From: Candidatus Blautia merdipullorum
Lineage (GTDB): Bacteria; Bacillota; Clostridia; Lachnospirales; Lachnospiraceae
Length of the DNA: 50,511 bases
Direction of reading: 5' to 3'
Assembly (NCBI GenBank): GCA_019118685.1
Contig: DWYL01000109.1
Coordinates: 1 to 50,511, forward strand
The notes below the pieces were generated by a model. The model worked only from the letters and a program-made list of their open reading frames with translations. It did no database searches and was not told the DNA's origin. Positions 40,979-50,510 of this stretch are shown piece after piece. The translations under genes and the position numbers were made by a program. The stretch's first letter is position 1. Every line of letters begins with the position of its first letter.

Positions 40979-41911
40979 ATGATCGGCTTAATTGTATTGG
41001 GTGTTTTAATTGTTTTGCTTCTGATCCTGGCAGCTTCCTGTATCAAGATCGTGCCCCAGGCACATGCCATGGTCATAGAGCGGCTGGGAATGTATCTGGC
41101 GACCTGGGGAACAGGTCTCCATATTAAGATTCCTTTTATTGACCGGGTCGCAAGGAAGGTAAACTTAAAAGAGCAGGTTGTGGACTTTGCTCCTCAGCCG
41201 GTGATTACAAAAGATAATGTTACCATGCGGATTGATACGGTAGTGTTTTTCCAGATCACAGATCCCAGACTGTTCACTTATGGAGTGGAAAATCCTATTA
41301 TGGCTATCGAGAACCTGACGGCCACCACTCTTCGTAATATTATCGGCGATATGGAACTGGATGCCACTCTTACTTCAAGAGAGATCATCAATACCAAGAT
41401 GAGAGCTTCTCTGGATGTGGCCACAGACCCCTGGGGCATTAAGGTAAACCGGGTGGAACTGAAGAACATCATTCCTCCCGCCGCTATCCAGGAAGCCATG
41501 GAGAAGCAGATGAAGGCGGAGCGTGAACGCCGTGAAGCCATCCTCCGGGCGGAAGGTGAGAAGAAATCCACCATCCTTGTGGCAGAAGGTAAGAAAGAGT
41601 CTGAGATCCTGGACGCAGAAGCTGAGAAACAGGCTACCATCCTTCGGGCAGAAGCAGAGAAAGAAAAAATGATCCGTGAGGCAGAAGGTAAAGCAGAAGC
41701 CATCCTGAAGGTACAGCAGGCCAATGCAGACGGTCTCCGGTATATCAAGGAAGCGGGAGCGGACCAGGCGGTGCTGACACTGAAAAGTCTGGAGGCATTT
41801 TCTAAGGCTGCAGACGGAAAAGCGACGAAGATCATTATTCCCTCTGAGATCCAAGGAATCGCCGGACTGGCATCTTCTCTGAAGGAAGTTATTACAGAAG
41901 ATGAAAAATAA
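40979..41911 (+). CDS. SPFH/stomatin-family protein (QmcA-like)
   Basis: A 310-residue membrane-anchored protein. One N-terminal helix (IVLGVLIVLLLILAAS), then the SPFH/Band 7 domain (about 25-195) with KIVPQAHAMVIERLGMY, KEQVVDFAPQPVITKDNV and NPIMAIENLTATTLRNIIGD. A long Glu/Ala/Lys-rich coiled coil (about 175-250) has repeats of the AEGEKKS type. The C-terminal GIAGLASSLKEVI is typical. ATG 40979 overlaps the nfeD stop region, with GGAGGTGG upstream. Oligomers of this type scaffold membrane proteins and assist quality control by FtsH. Confidence 0.92.
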   Translation: MIGLIVLGVLIVLLLILAASCIKIVPQAHAMVIERLGMYLATWGTGLHIKIPFIDRVARKVNLKEQVVDFAPQPVITKDNVTMRIDTVVFFQITDPRLFTYGVENPIMAIENLTATTLRNIIGDMELDATLTSREIINTKMRASLDVATDPWGIKVNRVELKNIIPPAAIQEAMEKQMKAERERREAILRAEGEKKSTILVAEGKKESEILDAEAEKQATILRAEAEKEKMIREAEGKAEAILKVQQANADGLRYIKEAGADQAVLTLKSLEAFSKAADGKATKIIIPSEIQGIAGLASSLKEVITEDEK

Positions 41912-41924
41912 ATAAAGAGAAACA

Positions 41925-41969
41925 GAAGGCAAGGGGGCCGCTGCTTAGACGCAGGGCCCCTTTTGCCTT
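41925..41969 (+). terminator. Terminator after the SPFH gene
   Basis: AAGGCAAGGGGGCC and GGGCCCCTTTTGCCTT form a long stem with an internal GCTGC/GCAG pair. The TTTT lies within the 3' arm. Confidence 0.75.
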
Positions 41970-42021
41970 GTCCCCAGGGCTGAATAGTTATCAAATTTCC
42001 AAGGAAAAGAGAGACGGACTA

Positions 42022-42051
42022 TTGCCCTGTAAAGGAAAAGCGTGTTATTAT
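42022..42051 (+). promoter_or_regulatory. Possible promoter of argF
   Basis: TTGCCC (42022-42027), 18 bp, TATTAT (42046-42051), about 90 bp before the argF start. I see no convincing ArgR box. Confidence 0.5.
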
Positions 42052-42139
42052 GAAAAGAAATTAGTGAAAATTTTTGGATTCCACGATATCACGGATTAAA
42101 ATTGAGATAATGCAGAAAAGAATCAGGAGGAAGAGAGCT

Positions 42140-43135
42140 ATGGATTTAAAAGGACGGAATTTTCTTACACTGAAAGATTTTACAAAAGAAGAGATCGAGT
42201 ATCTCATTGATCTGTCAGAAATGCTGAAAGAGAAGAAGAAAAAAGGAGAACCGGTAGATGTCCTCAGGGGGAAAAATATTGCCCTGATCTTTGAAAAGAA
42301 CAGTACAAGAACCAGATGTTCCTTTGAGGTGGCGGCCAGCGACCTGGGAATGGGAAGCACTTTCCTGGATCCGAAGAGTTCCCAGATCGGCAAGAAAGAA
42401 AGCATTAAAGACACGGCCAGAGTCCTGGGAAGGATCTATGACGGCATTGAGTACAGAGGATTCGGACAGGAGGTCGTGGAAGAACTGGCCCGGTATGCGG
42501 GAGTTCCTGTTTGGAACGGCCTTACAAATGAGTATCATCCTACTCAGATGCTGGCGGACCTTATGACAATTAAAGAACATCTGGGAAAGGTGGAGGGACT
42601 GAAGCTGGTATACCTGGGAGACGCCAGATATAATATGGGAAATTCCCTGATGATCCTCTGTGCCAAGATGGGAATGCACTTTGTGGCCTGCGCTCCTAAG
42701 AAATATTTCCCCGATAAAGAGCTGGTACAGCAGTGCAAGGGCTATGCCAAGGAATCAGGGGGAACCATTACTCTGACAGAAGATGTGAAAGAGGGCACAA
42801 AGGGAGCGGATGTGATCTGCACCGACGTCTGGGTTTCTATGGGAGAGCCTGACGAAGTATGGGAAGAAAGGATCCGTGAACTGACTCCTTACAAGGTTAC
42901 AAAAGAAGTTATGGAAAATGCAGGAAACAAGGCAATCTTCCTTCACTGCCTTCCTTCTTTCCATGATCTGGATACAGAGATCGGAAAAGAAATGGGAGAA
43001 AAGTACGGTATTACAGAGATGGAGGTTACGGATGAAGTTTTTGAATCTCCTCAGTCTGTGGTATTTGACGAGGCAGAGAACCGTATGCATACCATTAAGG
43101 CTGTGATGGCCGCTACTTTGGGAGCAGAGTTTTAA
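42140..43135 (+). CDS. argF: Ornithine carbamoyltransferase
   Basis: Forms citrulline from ornithine and carbamoyl phosphate. The 331 residues have the carbamoyl-phosphate motif STRTRCSFE, the HPTQ motif in [20 protein letters not shown] and the ornithine-site HCLP motif in [13 protein letters not shown] 42140 has AGGAGG 8 nt upstream; the longer open frame lacks a ribosome site. No other arginine gene is present, so it could serve biosynthesis or the arginine deiminase route (then called arcB). The symbol is chosen by similarity only. The birA gene starts on the last base of its stop codon. Confidence 0.93.
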   Translation: MDLKGRNFLTLKDFTKEEIEYLIDLSEMLKEKKKKGEPVDVLRGKNIALIFEKNSTRTRCSFEVAASDLGMGSTFLDPKSSQIGKKESIKDTARVLGRIYDGIEYRGFGQEVVEELARYAGVPVWNGLTNEYHPTQMLADLMTIKEHLGKVEGLKLVYLGDARYNMGNSLMILCAKMGMHFVACAPKKYFPDKELVQQCKGYAKESGGTITLTEDVKEGTKGADVICTDVWVSMGEPDEVWEERIRELTPYKVTKEVMENAGNKAIFLHCLPSFHDLDTEIGKEMGEKYGITEMEVTDEVFESPQSVVFDEAENRMHTIKAVMAATLGAEF

Positions 43136-43980
43136 TGTGCAAAGGAAATGACGGAAAGTATTTTCCTGCCGGGCAGCTTCAGGAATGTCTCAGAACTGAA
43201 AAGTTTGCCCGGCAGGTTCTGTGGAGACAGGAGATAGATTCTACTAATAACTGGGCCAAAGAATATGCAGGGAGCCGTATCTGGATGGAAAAAGGAACCG
43301 ATCCGGACGGCACCCTTTTTGTGGCGGAAAAACAGACGGCGGGAAAAGGCCGTCAAGGGAGAGTATGGACCTCTCCCCCGGGAGAAAATATCTATATGAG
43401 CCTTCTTCTCTGGAAACCGGAGATCAGGGCCCTTTCTGCTTCTCAGCTTACTCTGGTCATGGGACTGTCTGTGGCTCAGGGAATGGAGGCGCTTACCGGG
43501 AGAAAGGCCGGCATTAAGTGGCCAAATGATGTGGTATTTTCCGGAAAGAAGATCTGCGGTATTCTTACAGAAATGAGAGTACAGGAGGGAAAGCCGGAAT
43601 ATATTGTGATCGGAGCAGGGATCAACGTAAATCAGACAGAATTTCCCCCGGAGCTTCAGGACAAGGCCGCCTCTGTTTTTCTGGAAACAGGGAAAAAAGC
43701 TGACAGAACTTTGGGGATTGCCAGAGTCATGGAATGTTTTGAGAAAAATTACAGGAAGTTTCTCAGGACAGAAGATCTGTCCCTGTTAAAGGAAGACTAT
43801 GAAAGTCTCCTCTTAAATAAAGACCGGCAGGTACGGATCATAGAGAAAAAAGGCCAGTGGCAGGGAATTGCCAGAGGGATCAATGACCAGGGGGAGCTTC
43901 TTGTGGAAGACAGTTATGGAAATCTGAAAGAGATCCTGTCCGGAGAAGTATCTGTCCGGGGGCTGTACAGTTATGTATAA
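43135..43980 (+). CDS. birA: Biotin-[acetyl-CoA-carboxylase] ligase, catalytic domain only
   Basis: Attaches biotin to carboxylase carrier proteins via biotinyl-AMP. In the 281 residues the motifs are STNNWAKE, the adenylate loop GKGRQGRVWTSPPGENIYMS (short of canonical GRGRxGR by one change), GIKWPNDV and IGAGINVNQ. An SH3-like C-terminal domain ends with SGEVSVRG. The N-terminal helix-turn-helix of the repressor form is missing, so this version should only be an enzyme. Its ATG overlaps the argF stop (TAATG), showing coupling. Confidence 0.93.
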   Translation: MCKGNDGKYFPAGQLQECLRTEKFARQVLWRQEIDSTNNWAKEYAGSRIWMEKGTDPDGTLFVAEKQTAGKGRQGRVWTSPPGENIYMSLLLWKPEIRALSASQLTLVMGLSVAQGMEALTGRKAGIKWPNDVVFSGKKICGILTEMRVQEGKPEYIVIGAGINVNQTEFPPELQDKAASVFLETGKKADRTLGIARVMECFEKNYRKFLRTEDLSLLKEDYESLLLNKDRQVRIIEKKGQWQGIARGINDQGELLVEDSYGNLKEILSGEVSVRGLYSYV

Positions 43981-44032
43981 AAGGTCTCCGCAGCAGACGG
44001 CCTTTATGAATAAAAGAAAAAGGAATGTGAAA

Positions 44033-44368
44033 ATGTATAAGGATAAAGTGGTTTTATGCGGCGCCAGCGCCTATGAACAGAAATATTATTTTAACCAGGA
44101 TTTTTCTGCTCTGCCTCAGCAGATCAAGGATGAGCTTCAGATCATGTGTGTCATGTATACAGAAGAGATTGGAGGGATCCTTACCCTGGAGTTTGATGAA
44201 GAAGGAAATCTCCAGTTCCAGGTAGAAGCATTGGAGGCAGACGCTATGTTTGATGATATCGGCAGCGTTCTGAGGATCAAGGAACTCCGGAAGACGAAGA
44301 AAGAGCTTCTGGAGTCCCTGGAATTATACTACCGGGTGTTCTTCCTGGGGGAAGGTCTGGAGGAATAG
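44033..44368 (+). CDS. Small conserved hypothetical protein (DUF6145-like)
   Basis: Soluble 111-residue acidic protein starting MYKDKVVLCGASAYEQKYYF. The rest (DFSALPQQIKDELQIMCVMYTEEIGGILTLEF) has alternating strands and helices with no catalytic motif I recognise. Comparable small proteins are common next to coaX and birA in Lachnospiraceae, and DUF6145 is my tentative family. ATG 44033 with AAAGGAA upstream is favoured; the frame also extends back to 43973, overlapping birA. It is followed 3 nt later by coaX. Confidence 0.75.
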   Translation: MYKDKVVLCGASAYEQKYYFNQDFSALPQQIKDELQIMCVMYTEEIGGILTLEFDEEGNLQFQVEALEADAMFDDIGSVLRIKELRKTKKELLESLELYYRVFFLGEGLEE

Positions 44369-44371
44369 GTT

Positions 44372-45163
44372 ATGCTGCTGGTTATTGATGTAGGAAACAC
44401 TCACATTACCCTGGGAGTTTTTGAAGATAAAGAATTAAAGGGAACTTTCCGTATGACCACGGGATACAGCCGTACCTCTGACGAGTACGGGATTTTTATC
44501 TGTAATATGCTGGAATACCGGGGGATTAATAAAGATCTGGTGGATGCTGCTATTATCAGTTCTGTTGTGCCGGATCTTATGCATTCTCTCACCAGCGGTA
44601 TCATAAAATATTTCCATATAAAGCCTTATCACATAAAATGGGACAGCTTTACGGGGATCACTGTGAAAACGGCAAATCCCAAGGCTTTAGGAGCAGACCG
44701 GATCGTAGACGCTGCCGCAGCTTATGAGATTTATGGGGGACCGGTGCTGATCGCAGACTTCGGCACAGCCACCACTTATGATCTGGTGAATGAAAAGGGA
44801 GAGTTTATAGCGGAGATCACTTCTCCCGGACTGGAGATCAGCGCCAGAGCCCTCTGGCAGCAGGCGGCGAAGCTTCCTAAATTCGCCATAGAAAAACCGG
44901 AATCCATACTGGCGAAAGATACCATAACCAGTATGCAGGCAGGACTGGTCTACGGGTATATCGGCCAGGTGGAGTATATTGTAAAGAAGGTAAAGGAAGA
45001 ATCGGGACTGAAAGATCTGAAGGTGGTGGCCACCGGAGGACTGGGAAAAGTGCTGGCCAGAGAGACAGAAACCATTGACGTCTATGACCAGCGGCTGACT
45101 CTGGAAGGCCTGCGGATCATCTATGAAAAGAACAAAGAGGCGGAGAACAGAGATGAAGCTTAA
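44372..45163 (+). CDS. coaX: Type III pantothenate kinase
   Basis: First step of coenzyme A synthesis from pantothenate. The 263 residues belong to the ASKHA-fold CoaX type. [17 protein letters not shown] holds the phosphate-1 Asp, [12 protein letters not shown] is the pantothenate site, [12 protein letters not shown] the phosphate-2 site and ATGGLG the adenosine motif. This type is insensitive to CoA feedback and needs a monovalent cation. It lies within the birA-DUF-coaX-dusB operon and overlaps dusB by 11 nt. Grouping with birA is common in Firmicutes. Confidence 0.95.
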   Translation: MLLVIDVGNTHITLGVFEDKELKGTFRMTTGYSRTSDEYGIFICNMLEYRGINKDLVDAAIISSVVPDLMHSLTSGIIKYFHIKPYHIKWDSFTGITVKTANPKALGADRIVDAAAAYEIYGGPVLIADFGTATTYDLVNEKGEFIAEITSPGLEISARALWQQAAKLPKFAIEKPESILAKDTITSMQAGLVYGYIGQVEYIVKKVKEESGLKDLKVVATGGLGKVLARETETIDVYDQRLTLEGLRIIYEKNKEAENRDEA

Positions 45164-46109
45164 AATCGGAAATGTAACTCTGGAGAACAATCTGGTGCTG
45201 GCACCTATGGCAGGTGTGACGGACCTTCCCTTCCGCCTGCTGTGCAGGGAACAGGGGGCCGGCCTGATCTGCACAGAGATGGTAAGCGCCAAGGCTATAT
45301 ATTATAAGAACAAAAATACAGAAAGCCTTATGAAGATCCACGAGAAGGAGAGACCCGTGTCTCTCCAGCTTTTTGGCTCAGAGCCGGATCTGATGGCAGA
45401 AATTGCCAGGCAGATCGAAGAAAGAAATTTTGATATTCTGGATATAAATATGGGATGCCCTGTTCCTAAGGTAGTAAACAATGGGGAAGGATCAGCCCTG
45501 ATGAAGAATCCTCGGCTGGTTCATGAGATCATCTATAAGGTATCAAGAGCCATTAAAAAACCCCTGACTGTCAAGATCCGGAAAGGATTTACAGAGGACA
45601 CAGTCAATGCGGTGGAGATCGCCAAGATCGCAGAAGACGCAGGGGCCGCAGCTATCGCTGTCCATGGAAGGACCAGAGAACAGTATTATTCCGGACAGGC
45701 GGACTGGAACATCATACGCCAGGTAAAGGAAGCAGTCTCCATTCCCGTCATAGGAAACGGAGATGTGGATTCTCCCCAGAAGGCAGAAGCCATGATCCGG
45801 GAAACAGGCTGCGACGGCATTATGATCGGCCGGGGCGTCCAGGGCAATCCCTGGCTGTTTTCCAGGATCCTCCATTATCAGGAAACAGGGGAACTTCTTC
45901 CTCCGCCGGATAAGGAAGAAATCAAGAACACGATGCTTCGCCACGGAAGGCTCCAGCTAGAATACAAAGGGGTCTATACCGGAATCCGGGAAATGCGCAA
46001 ACATATCGCCTGGTATACCTCAGGAATGCCTCATTCCGCGGCGATGAGGAGAAAAGTCAATGAGGTGGAGACCTGGGAGGAACTGGAGGAACTGATCCGG
46101 AAACTGTAA
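45153..46109 (+). CDS. dusB: tRNA-dihydrouridine synthase
   Basis: FMN enzyme that reduces uridine in the tRNA D-loop. The 318 residues have the TIM-barrel start [15 protein letters not shown], the active-site Cys in [23 protein letters not shown], the FMN-phosphate motifs [12 protein letters not shown] and IGNGDVDSP, and [12 protein letters not shown]. The helical C-terminal domain is present. ATG 45153 lies within the end of coaX. DusB type by overall pattern; orthology to E. coli DusB is approximate. Confidence 0.93.
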   Translation: MKLKIGNVTLENNLVLAPMAGVTDLPFRLLCREQGAGLICTEMVSAKAIYYKNKNTESLMKIHEKERPVSLQLFGSEPDLMAEIARQIEERNFDILDINMGCPVPKVVNNGEGSALMKNPRLVHEIIYKVSRAIKKPLTVKIRKGFTEDTVNAVEIAKIAEDAGAAAIAVHGRTREQYYSGQADWNIIRQVKEAVSIPVIGNGDVDSPQKAEAMIRETGCDGIMIGRGVQGNPWLFSRILHYQETGELLPPPDKEEIKNTMLRHGRLQLEYKGVYTGIREMRKHIAWYTSGMPHSAAMRRKVNEVETWEELEELIRKL

Positions 46110-46143
46110 GGGTGCAAAATGCTTTGAAAATCAAACATTCCAC

Positions 46144-46172
46144 TTGACATCTATAAGGGTATTATTTATAAT
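46144..46172 (+). promoter_or_regulatory. Promoter of greA-lysS
   Basis: TTGACA (46144-46149), 17 bp, TATAAT (46167-46172), a full consensus match on both hexamers. Confidence 0.85.
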
Positions 46173-46244
46173 ATTATGACTGTTAAGAAGCGTTTATAGG
46201 GGCAAAAGTCCATATATGAGAATAGAAGAAAGGGTGTACAAAAA

Positions 46245-46727
46245 ATGGAAGAAAAGAAAACATTGCTTACCTATGCTGGTCTGACAAAACTGGAAGATGA
46301 ACTTCATGATCTGAAGGTGAATAAGAGAAAAGAAGTGGCGGATAAGATTAAAGAGGCCAGAGAGCAGGGAGACCTGTCTGAGAATGCAGAGTATGACGCT
46401 GCAAAGGATGAGCAGAGAGATATAGAGGCAAGGATTGAGGAAATCGAAAAGATCCTGAAAAACGCAGAGGTTGTTGTAGAAGACGAGGTGGATCTGGACA
46501 AAGTCAGCGTTGGCTGTAAAGTAAAAGTATACGATGTAGAATTTGACGAGGAGATGGAGTTCAGACTGGTAGGATCTACAGAGGCCAACAGCCTGGAAGG
46601 AAAGATTTCCAATGAATCTCCTGTTGGAAAGGCTCTGATCGGAGCGAAGAAGGGGGATACCGTTTCCGTTGAGATGCCTTCAGGGATTATGGAATATAAA
46701 ATCCTGGAAATTGAAAGAAATATATAA
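46245..46727 (+). CDS. greA: Transcription elongation factor GreA
   Basis: Rescues backtracked RNA polymerase by stimulating transcript cleavage. The 160 residues are standard. The N-terminal coiled coil (about 10-78) carries [13 protein letters not shown], and [16 protein letters not shown] at its tip contains the two acidic residues that enter the secondary channel. The FKBP-like C-domain has [27 protein letters not shown] lies upstream. The consensus promoter suggests strong expression. lysS follows after 26 nt, a pairing also common in other Firmicutes. Confidence 0.96.
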   Translation: MEEKKTLLTYAGLTKLEDELHDLKVNKRKEVADKIKEAREQGDLSENAEYDAAKDEQRDIEARIEEIEKILKNAEVVVEDEVDLDKVSVGCKVKVYDVEFDEEMEFRLVGSTEANSLEGKISNESPVGKALIGAKKGDTVSVEMPSGIMEYKILEIERNI

Positions 46728-46753
46728 TCATATATAGAAGGAGAGTGTACGAA

Positions 46754-48745
46754 GTGGCAGAACAGAAGAAAGCCCAGGAGCAGGACTTAAACCATTTATT
46801 ACAGGTCCGCCGTGAAAAATTAGCCGATTTGCAGGCAAATGGGAAGAATCCTTTCCAGATCACGAAATATGATGTGACAAACCACAGTATGGAAATCAAA
46901 AATGCTTTTGAGGAATTTGAGGGCAAAGAGGTTTCCCTGGCAGGACGTATGATGTCCAAGCGTGTTATGGGAAAAGCCTCTTTCTGCAGTATCCAGGATC
47001 TGCAGGGATCTATCCAGGCCTATGTAGCCAGAGACAATCTGGGTGAAGAGTTTTATAAAGATTTCAAAAAACTGGATATCGGCGATATTATCGGGATCAA
47101 AGGCGAAGTGTTTAAGACCAAGACCGGAGAGATTTCTATTCATGCCACAGAGGTAACCCTCCTTTCCAAGAGTCTGAATCCTCTGCCGGAGAAGTTCCAT
47201 GGTCTTACCAACACAGACCTCCGCTATCGTCAGAGATATGTGGATCTGATTATGAACGAAGATGTAAAGGATACCTTTATCAAACGTTCCAGGATCCTGG
47301 CAAGTGTCCGTAATTACTTAAACGGACAGGGATTTATGGAAGTGGAGACTCCTATGCTGGTTGCCAATGCAGGAGGCGCTGCGGCCCGACCTTTCGAGAC
47401 CCACTTTAATGCTCTGGACGAGGACTTCAAGCTGAGGATCTCCCTGGAGCTGTACTTAAAGAGGCTGATCGTAGGCGGTCTGGAAAGAGTTTACGAGATC
47501 GGAAGAGTATTCCGTAACGAAGGTCTGGATACCAGACATAATCCGGAGTTTACTCTTATGGAGCTGTATCAGGCATATACAGACTACCACGGCATGATGG
47601 ATCTTACAGAAAATCTTTACCGCCATGTGGCCCAGGAAGTCCTGGGAACTACTAAGATCGTTTACAATGGCGTGGAGATGGATCTGGGCAAGCCTTTTGA
47701 GCGGATCACCATGGTAGACGCAGTGAAGAAATATGCAGGAATTGACTGGAATGAAGTGGAGACCCTCCAGCAGGCCAGAGCACTTGCAAAAGAACACAAG
47801 ATCGAATTCGAAGACAGACACAGAAAAGGGGATATCCTCAACCTGTTCTTTGAGGAATATGTAGAGGAACACCTGATCCAGCCTACTTTTGTTATGGATC
47901 ATCCTATTGAGATTTCTCCTCTTACAAAGAAAAAACCGGACAATCCCGACTATGTAGAACGTTTTGAATTCTTCATGAACGGCTGGGAGATGGCAAACGC
48001 CTACTCTGAGCTGAACGATCCTATCGATCAGAGAGAACGTTTCGCTCAGCAGGATGCCAATGCGGCAGCCGGAGATGAGGAGGCAGAACATACAGATGAA
48101 GACTTCCTTCACGCACTGGAGATCGGTATGCCTCCTACAGGCGGTATCGGATTCGGTATCGACAGAATGTGCATGCTGCTCACAGACAGCGCAGCTATCC
48201 GCGATGTATTGCTGTTCCCCACAATGAAATCCCAGGGCGCAGCAAAGAACGAAGCCAACAATGCAGCTCAGGCTGGAAAGGCAGCTTCTCTGGATGCTGC
48301 TATGGATCAGGCAGGGCAGGTTCTTGCACAGCAGATGGAAAAAATGCAGACAGTGGATCAGGAACCATTAGATCTTTCCAAAGTGAAGATCGAGCCACTC
48401 TTTGAGGAGATGGTAGACTTTGATACATTCAGCAAGTCTGACTTCCGTGCTGTAAAGGTGAAAGAATGCGAAGCTGTACCAAAGTCCAAGAAACTCCTTA
48501 AATTCGTCTTAGATGACGGCACAGAAAACGACAGAGTAATCTTAAGCGGCATTCATGAGTATTACGAGCCGGAAGAGCTGGTAGGAAAGACCTGTATCGC
48601 TATCGTCAACCTGCCGCCGAGAAAGATGATGGGTATTGATTCCTGCGGTATGCTGATCAGTGCTGTACATGAGTATGACGGACGGGAAGGGCTGAATCTG
48701 CTGATGGTGGATGACAGGATTCCGGCGGGAGCAAAGCTGTACTAA
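46754..48745 (+). CDS. lysS: Class II lysyl-tRNA synthetase fused to a C-terminal tRNA-binding (EMAP II-like) domain
   Basis: Charges tRNA-Lys. The product has 663 residues against about 500 for ordinary LysS. Residues ~55-165 form the anticodon-binding OB-fold ([20 protein letters not shown]). The catalytic core shows class II motif 1 ([10 protein letters not shown]), motif 2 ([18 protein letters not shown]) and motif 3 ([13 protein letters not shown]). After LLFPTMK comes an Ala/Gln-rich linker (about 500-550), then a second OB domain (about 553-663: [21 protein letters not shown] ... [14 protein letters not shown]) as found at the C-terminus of many MetRS and in Trbp111. GTG 46754 is preferred with AGGAG 9 nt upstream; GTG 46745 abuts that site. 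Confidence 0.92.
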   Translation: MAEQKKAQEQDLNHLLQVRREKLADLQANGKNPFQITKYDVTNHSMEIKNAFEEFEGKEVSLAGRMMSKRVMGKASFCSIQDLQGSIQAYVARDNLGEEFYKDFKKLDIGDIIGIKGEVFKTKTGEISIHATEVTLLSKSLNPLPEKFHGLTNTDLRYRQRYVDLIMNEDVKDTFIKRSRILASVRNYLNGQGFMEVETPMLVANAGGAAARPFETHFNALDEDFKLRISLELYLKRLIVGGLERVYEIGRVFRNEGLDTRHNPEFTLMELYQAYTDYHGMMDLTENLYRHVAQEVLGTTKIVYNGVEMDLGKPFERITMVDAVKKYAGIDWNEVETLQQARALAKEHKIEFEDRHRKGDILNLFFEEYVEEHLIQPTFVMDHPIEISPLTKKKPDNPDYVERFEFFMNGWEMANAYSELNDPIDQRERFAQQDANAAAGDEEAEHTDEDFLHALEIGMPPTGGIGFGIDRMCMLLTDSAAIRDVLLFPTMKSQGAAKNEANNAAQAGKAASLDAAMDQAGQVLAQQMEKMQTVDQEPLDLSKVKIEPLFEEMVDFDTFSKSDFRAVKVKECEAVPKSKKLLKFVLDDGTENDRVILSGIHEYYEPEELVGKTCIAIVNLPPRKMMGIDSCGMLISAVHEYDGREGLNLLMVDDRIPAGAKLY

Positions 48746-48785
48746 GAGTTTTGAAACTATTGCAATTATGGAAATATAGATTGCC

Positions 48786-48832
48786 GAGGGCACTTTTTGA
48801 GAGCTAAACTTTCAGAGAGTGCTCTTTTTATT
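48786..48832 (+). terminator. Terminator after lysS
   Basis: GGGCACTTTTTGAGAG and CTTTCAGAGAGTGCTC form a long stem with several G-T pairs, followed by TTTTTATTC. Confidence 0.7.
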
Positions 48833-49235
48833 CTTTATGTATACAGTAGTGGACACATTTAAGAAGAGAACCTATATCATTGAAAAAAGATATTTTGTTT
48901 AAAGGAAGAGAAAAAGAAGCTGTACAGTAAGCGTATGTAAATATTATCTCATTCTAGTACTGTGTAATTTGTGCTAGAAATCTCCAGCTTGCACCTACCA
49001 CTGCCACTGTGATTACAGTAAATTTTGGGGGTAGTCGGATGCGGGAGGATTCCCGAAATTCTTTTTTGAAGGTATCGTTTTTTGACATAGCACATATCAT
49101 ATAAAAAGATACAATGTCCTTAGCCATCATCCTCATCAAGGCTCTCTGAGGAGTGCAGCCCTGCAAAGATGCCGCAACTTAAAAAGTCGAAAGCCGGTCC
49201 TGATTGTCGCTAGTATATTCCTTTCTTTCTGTGAT
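48833..49235. other. Low-content region before the mobile element remnant, with one unassigned minus frame
   Basis: No convincing gene on the plus strand. On the minus strand 48954-49166 reads as 70 residues (with CTPQRALMRMMAKDIVSFYM and a basic middle) without a ribosome site. It could be the end of a decayed mobile-element protein next to the relaxase remnant, but I cannot assign a family. The rest is AT-rich sequence with no repeats I can support. Confidence 0.4.
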
Positions 49236-50060
49236 TTATGATGAGTTATCAAGTCCTCTGGGTATCTGTTCTGTTTCCATAGCATGACGAGTAAGAATGA
49301 CGTCTGTATTGTATGAAACAGTATCCAGTTCTTTGCAGCGGCCTTTAAGATGCTGAAGAGTCAGCTTCTGACTGCGGATTATTTCCAGCACATTTTTCTT
49401 ACTGATCCGATCCATCTTTTTTTGACCATGTGCTTTAGCCTGGAACTCAGCCTCTGTTATTTCTTCCGGAGCGGGTGAGAGCAGATCAATCTGATGAAGT
49501 CCTTCCCGTTCACACATTTCCATGACTTCTTTTTCCGATGGTTCAAAAATTGATTCGTGAATCGGTGTTTATATCCGGCCTTTTCTTCATTTGGCTTATC
49601 CATATAACTCAGTCTTTTCACAGTATACTTACGGACACTGTTAATGACGATATGCGTATGGATGTTGTCGGATTGGCTTCTACCGTCTGTGTGGGTGACA
49701 ACCAATGCCTGATAACCAGGAAAATTTTTTCGGGTAAATTTCAGACAAAGTTCCTGCGCCTTTTTCCGGTAAATCCACACTCTGTTACATCTTTCGGATC
49801 AAAGCTGATGATATAATGATGGCTTTTAATATCCGATTTCTTTTGATTTTTATTGAATTTCCTATTAGTCATTGGACAGTCCTTGTCAAATAAAAGGGGC
49901 CAGCAATGTGACCCGCCCATATAGAATTCTTCTCGTAGAAATTTATCGCCATATTCATCCAGGATAGTTTATCGCTTTTTTCATTATGCTGATAGAGCAG
50001 ATAATTCAGAGCATCAGAACAATTTGCATTTTTGCTCCTAATGTGTTTAAGGATCGCCAT
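49236..50060 (-). pseudogene. Relaxase/mobilisation protein of an integrative element, broken by several frameshifts
   Basis: Successive minus-strand segments match one clostridial conjugative-element relaxase in order. They are MAILKHIRSKNANCSDALNYLLYQH from 50060; KSHHYIISFDPKDVTECGFTGK around 49850-49770; FTRKNFPGYQALVVTHTDG and NIHTHIVINSVRK (the His cluster of the catalytic site) around 49740-49640; then EMCEREGLHQIDLLSPAPEEITEAEFQAK down to about 49420. Moving between these needs at least three frame changes, near 49870, 49760 and 49520. The C-terminal two thirds of a normal relaxase is missing. The gene is dead and marks a former mobile element. Confidence 0.8.
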
Positions 50061-50205
50061 CTACTTCAATTGCCAGCTTTAATACTTCTTTCCAGAGCTC
50101 AAACAGTTCGGAAATGCAGTGACAGATTTCTTCTTCCATCGCCAGTGATCTTTCTCCTCCGAATGTTCTTACAACGGTTTTTTCTGATTTTTCTTATGTG
50201 GCATG
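50047..50205 (-). pseudogene. Small mobile-element ORF upstream of the relaxase, frameshifted
   Basis: The minus strand encodes MPHKKNQKK, then after a frame change in an A6 run TVVRTFGGERSLAMEEEICH and on to EVLKLAIEVDGDP and a stop. The last bases overlap the relaxase start, as in coupled mobilisation genes. The intact tail from ATG 50137-50139 is only 30 residues. I do not recognise the family; its position suggests a small relaxosome accessory protein. Confidence 0.45.
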
Positions 50206-50274
50206 CTCAGCCCTTCCCTTCAATTAGTTATGCTTTTTTCCACGAAGTGGAACCATATTAAGGAACAACCTTTA

Positions 50275-50315
50275 ATACAAAAACAGCCTTCCAAATCGGA
50301 GGGCTGTTTTTGTAT
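50275..50315. terminator. Intrinsic terminator, functional in both directions
   Basis: ATACAAAAACAGCC (50275-50288) pairs with GGCTGTTTTTGTAT (50302-50315), with A and T runs on either side. Confidence 0.8.
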
Positions 50316-50510
50316 CTATGCCCGGAAAGCCTGATATTGTGGGCTTTCCGGGCTTTTTCTGTTTTCCGGGGACTCGGTGGAACAAGCCGCCATCAGCCCG
50401 CTTCCTATTGCGGCGATCACATAATCCCATAACGGCTCATTTTTGCACACCCTTGTCCGGCCCGTATATGCCAGAAACGAGGAAACGCTAAAAAGTATCC
50501 GCTCCCGGAC
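50316..50510 (-). CDS. Partial unknown reading frame running off the window edge
   Basis: On the minus strand an open frame enters from beyond 50511 and runs 64 residues to a TAG at 50316-50318. It includes KNEPLWDYVIAAIGSGLMAACS and is more GC-rich than the rest of the window. Its last ~12 residues are encoded by a terminator hairpin, so the natural end may have been lost. No family recognised; it may belong to the same mobile element or be spurious. Confidence 0.35.
   Translation of the reverse strand, partial: VRERILFSVSSFLAYTGRTRVCKNEPLWDYVIAAIGSGLMAACSTESPENRKSPESPQYQAFRA
50320..50358 (+). terminator. Second intrinsic terminator
   Basis: GCCCGGAAAGCC (50320-50331) and GGCTTTCCGGGC (50342-50353) form a perfect 12-bp stem, followed by five T on the plus strand. 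Confidence 0.8.

Noticed and set aside
41925-41969. CRISPR-like or tandem repeat
   Set aside because: It is a single hairpin. No repeated direct units with spacers occur anywhere in the window.
41278-41994. 238-residue Ser/Ala-rich minus frame opposite the SPFH gene
   Set aside because: The low-complexity repeats are the reverse of the Glu/Ala/Lys coiled coil; no start signals.
42052-42139. ArgR operator or T-box leader before argF
   Set aside because: I found neither a convincing ARG palindrome nor T-box elements with an antiterminator; the leader is short and AT-rich.
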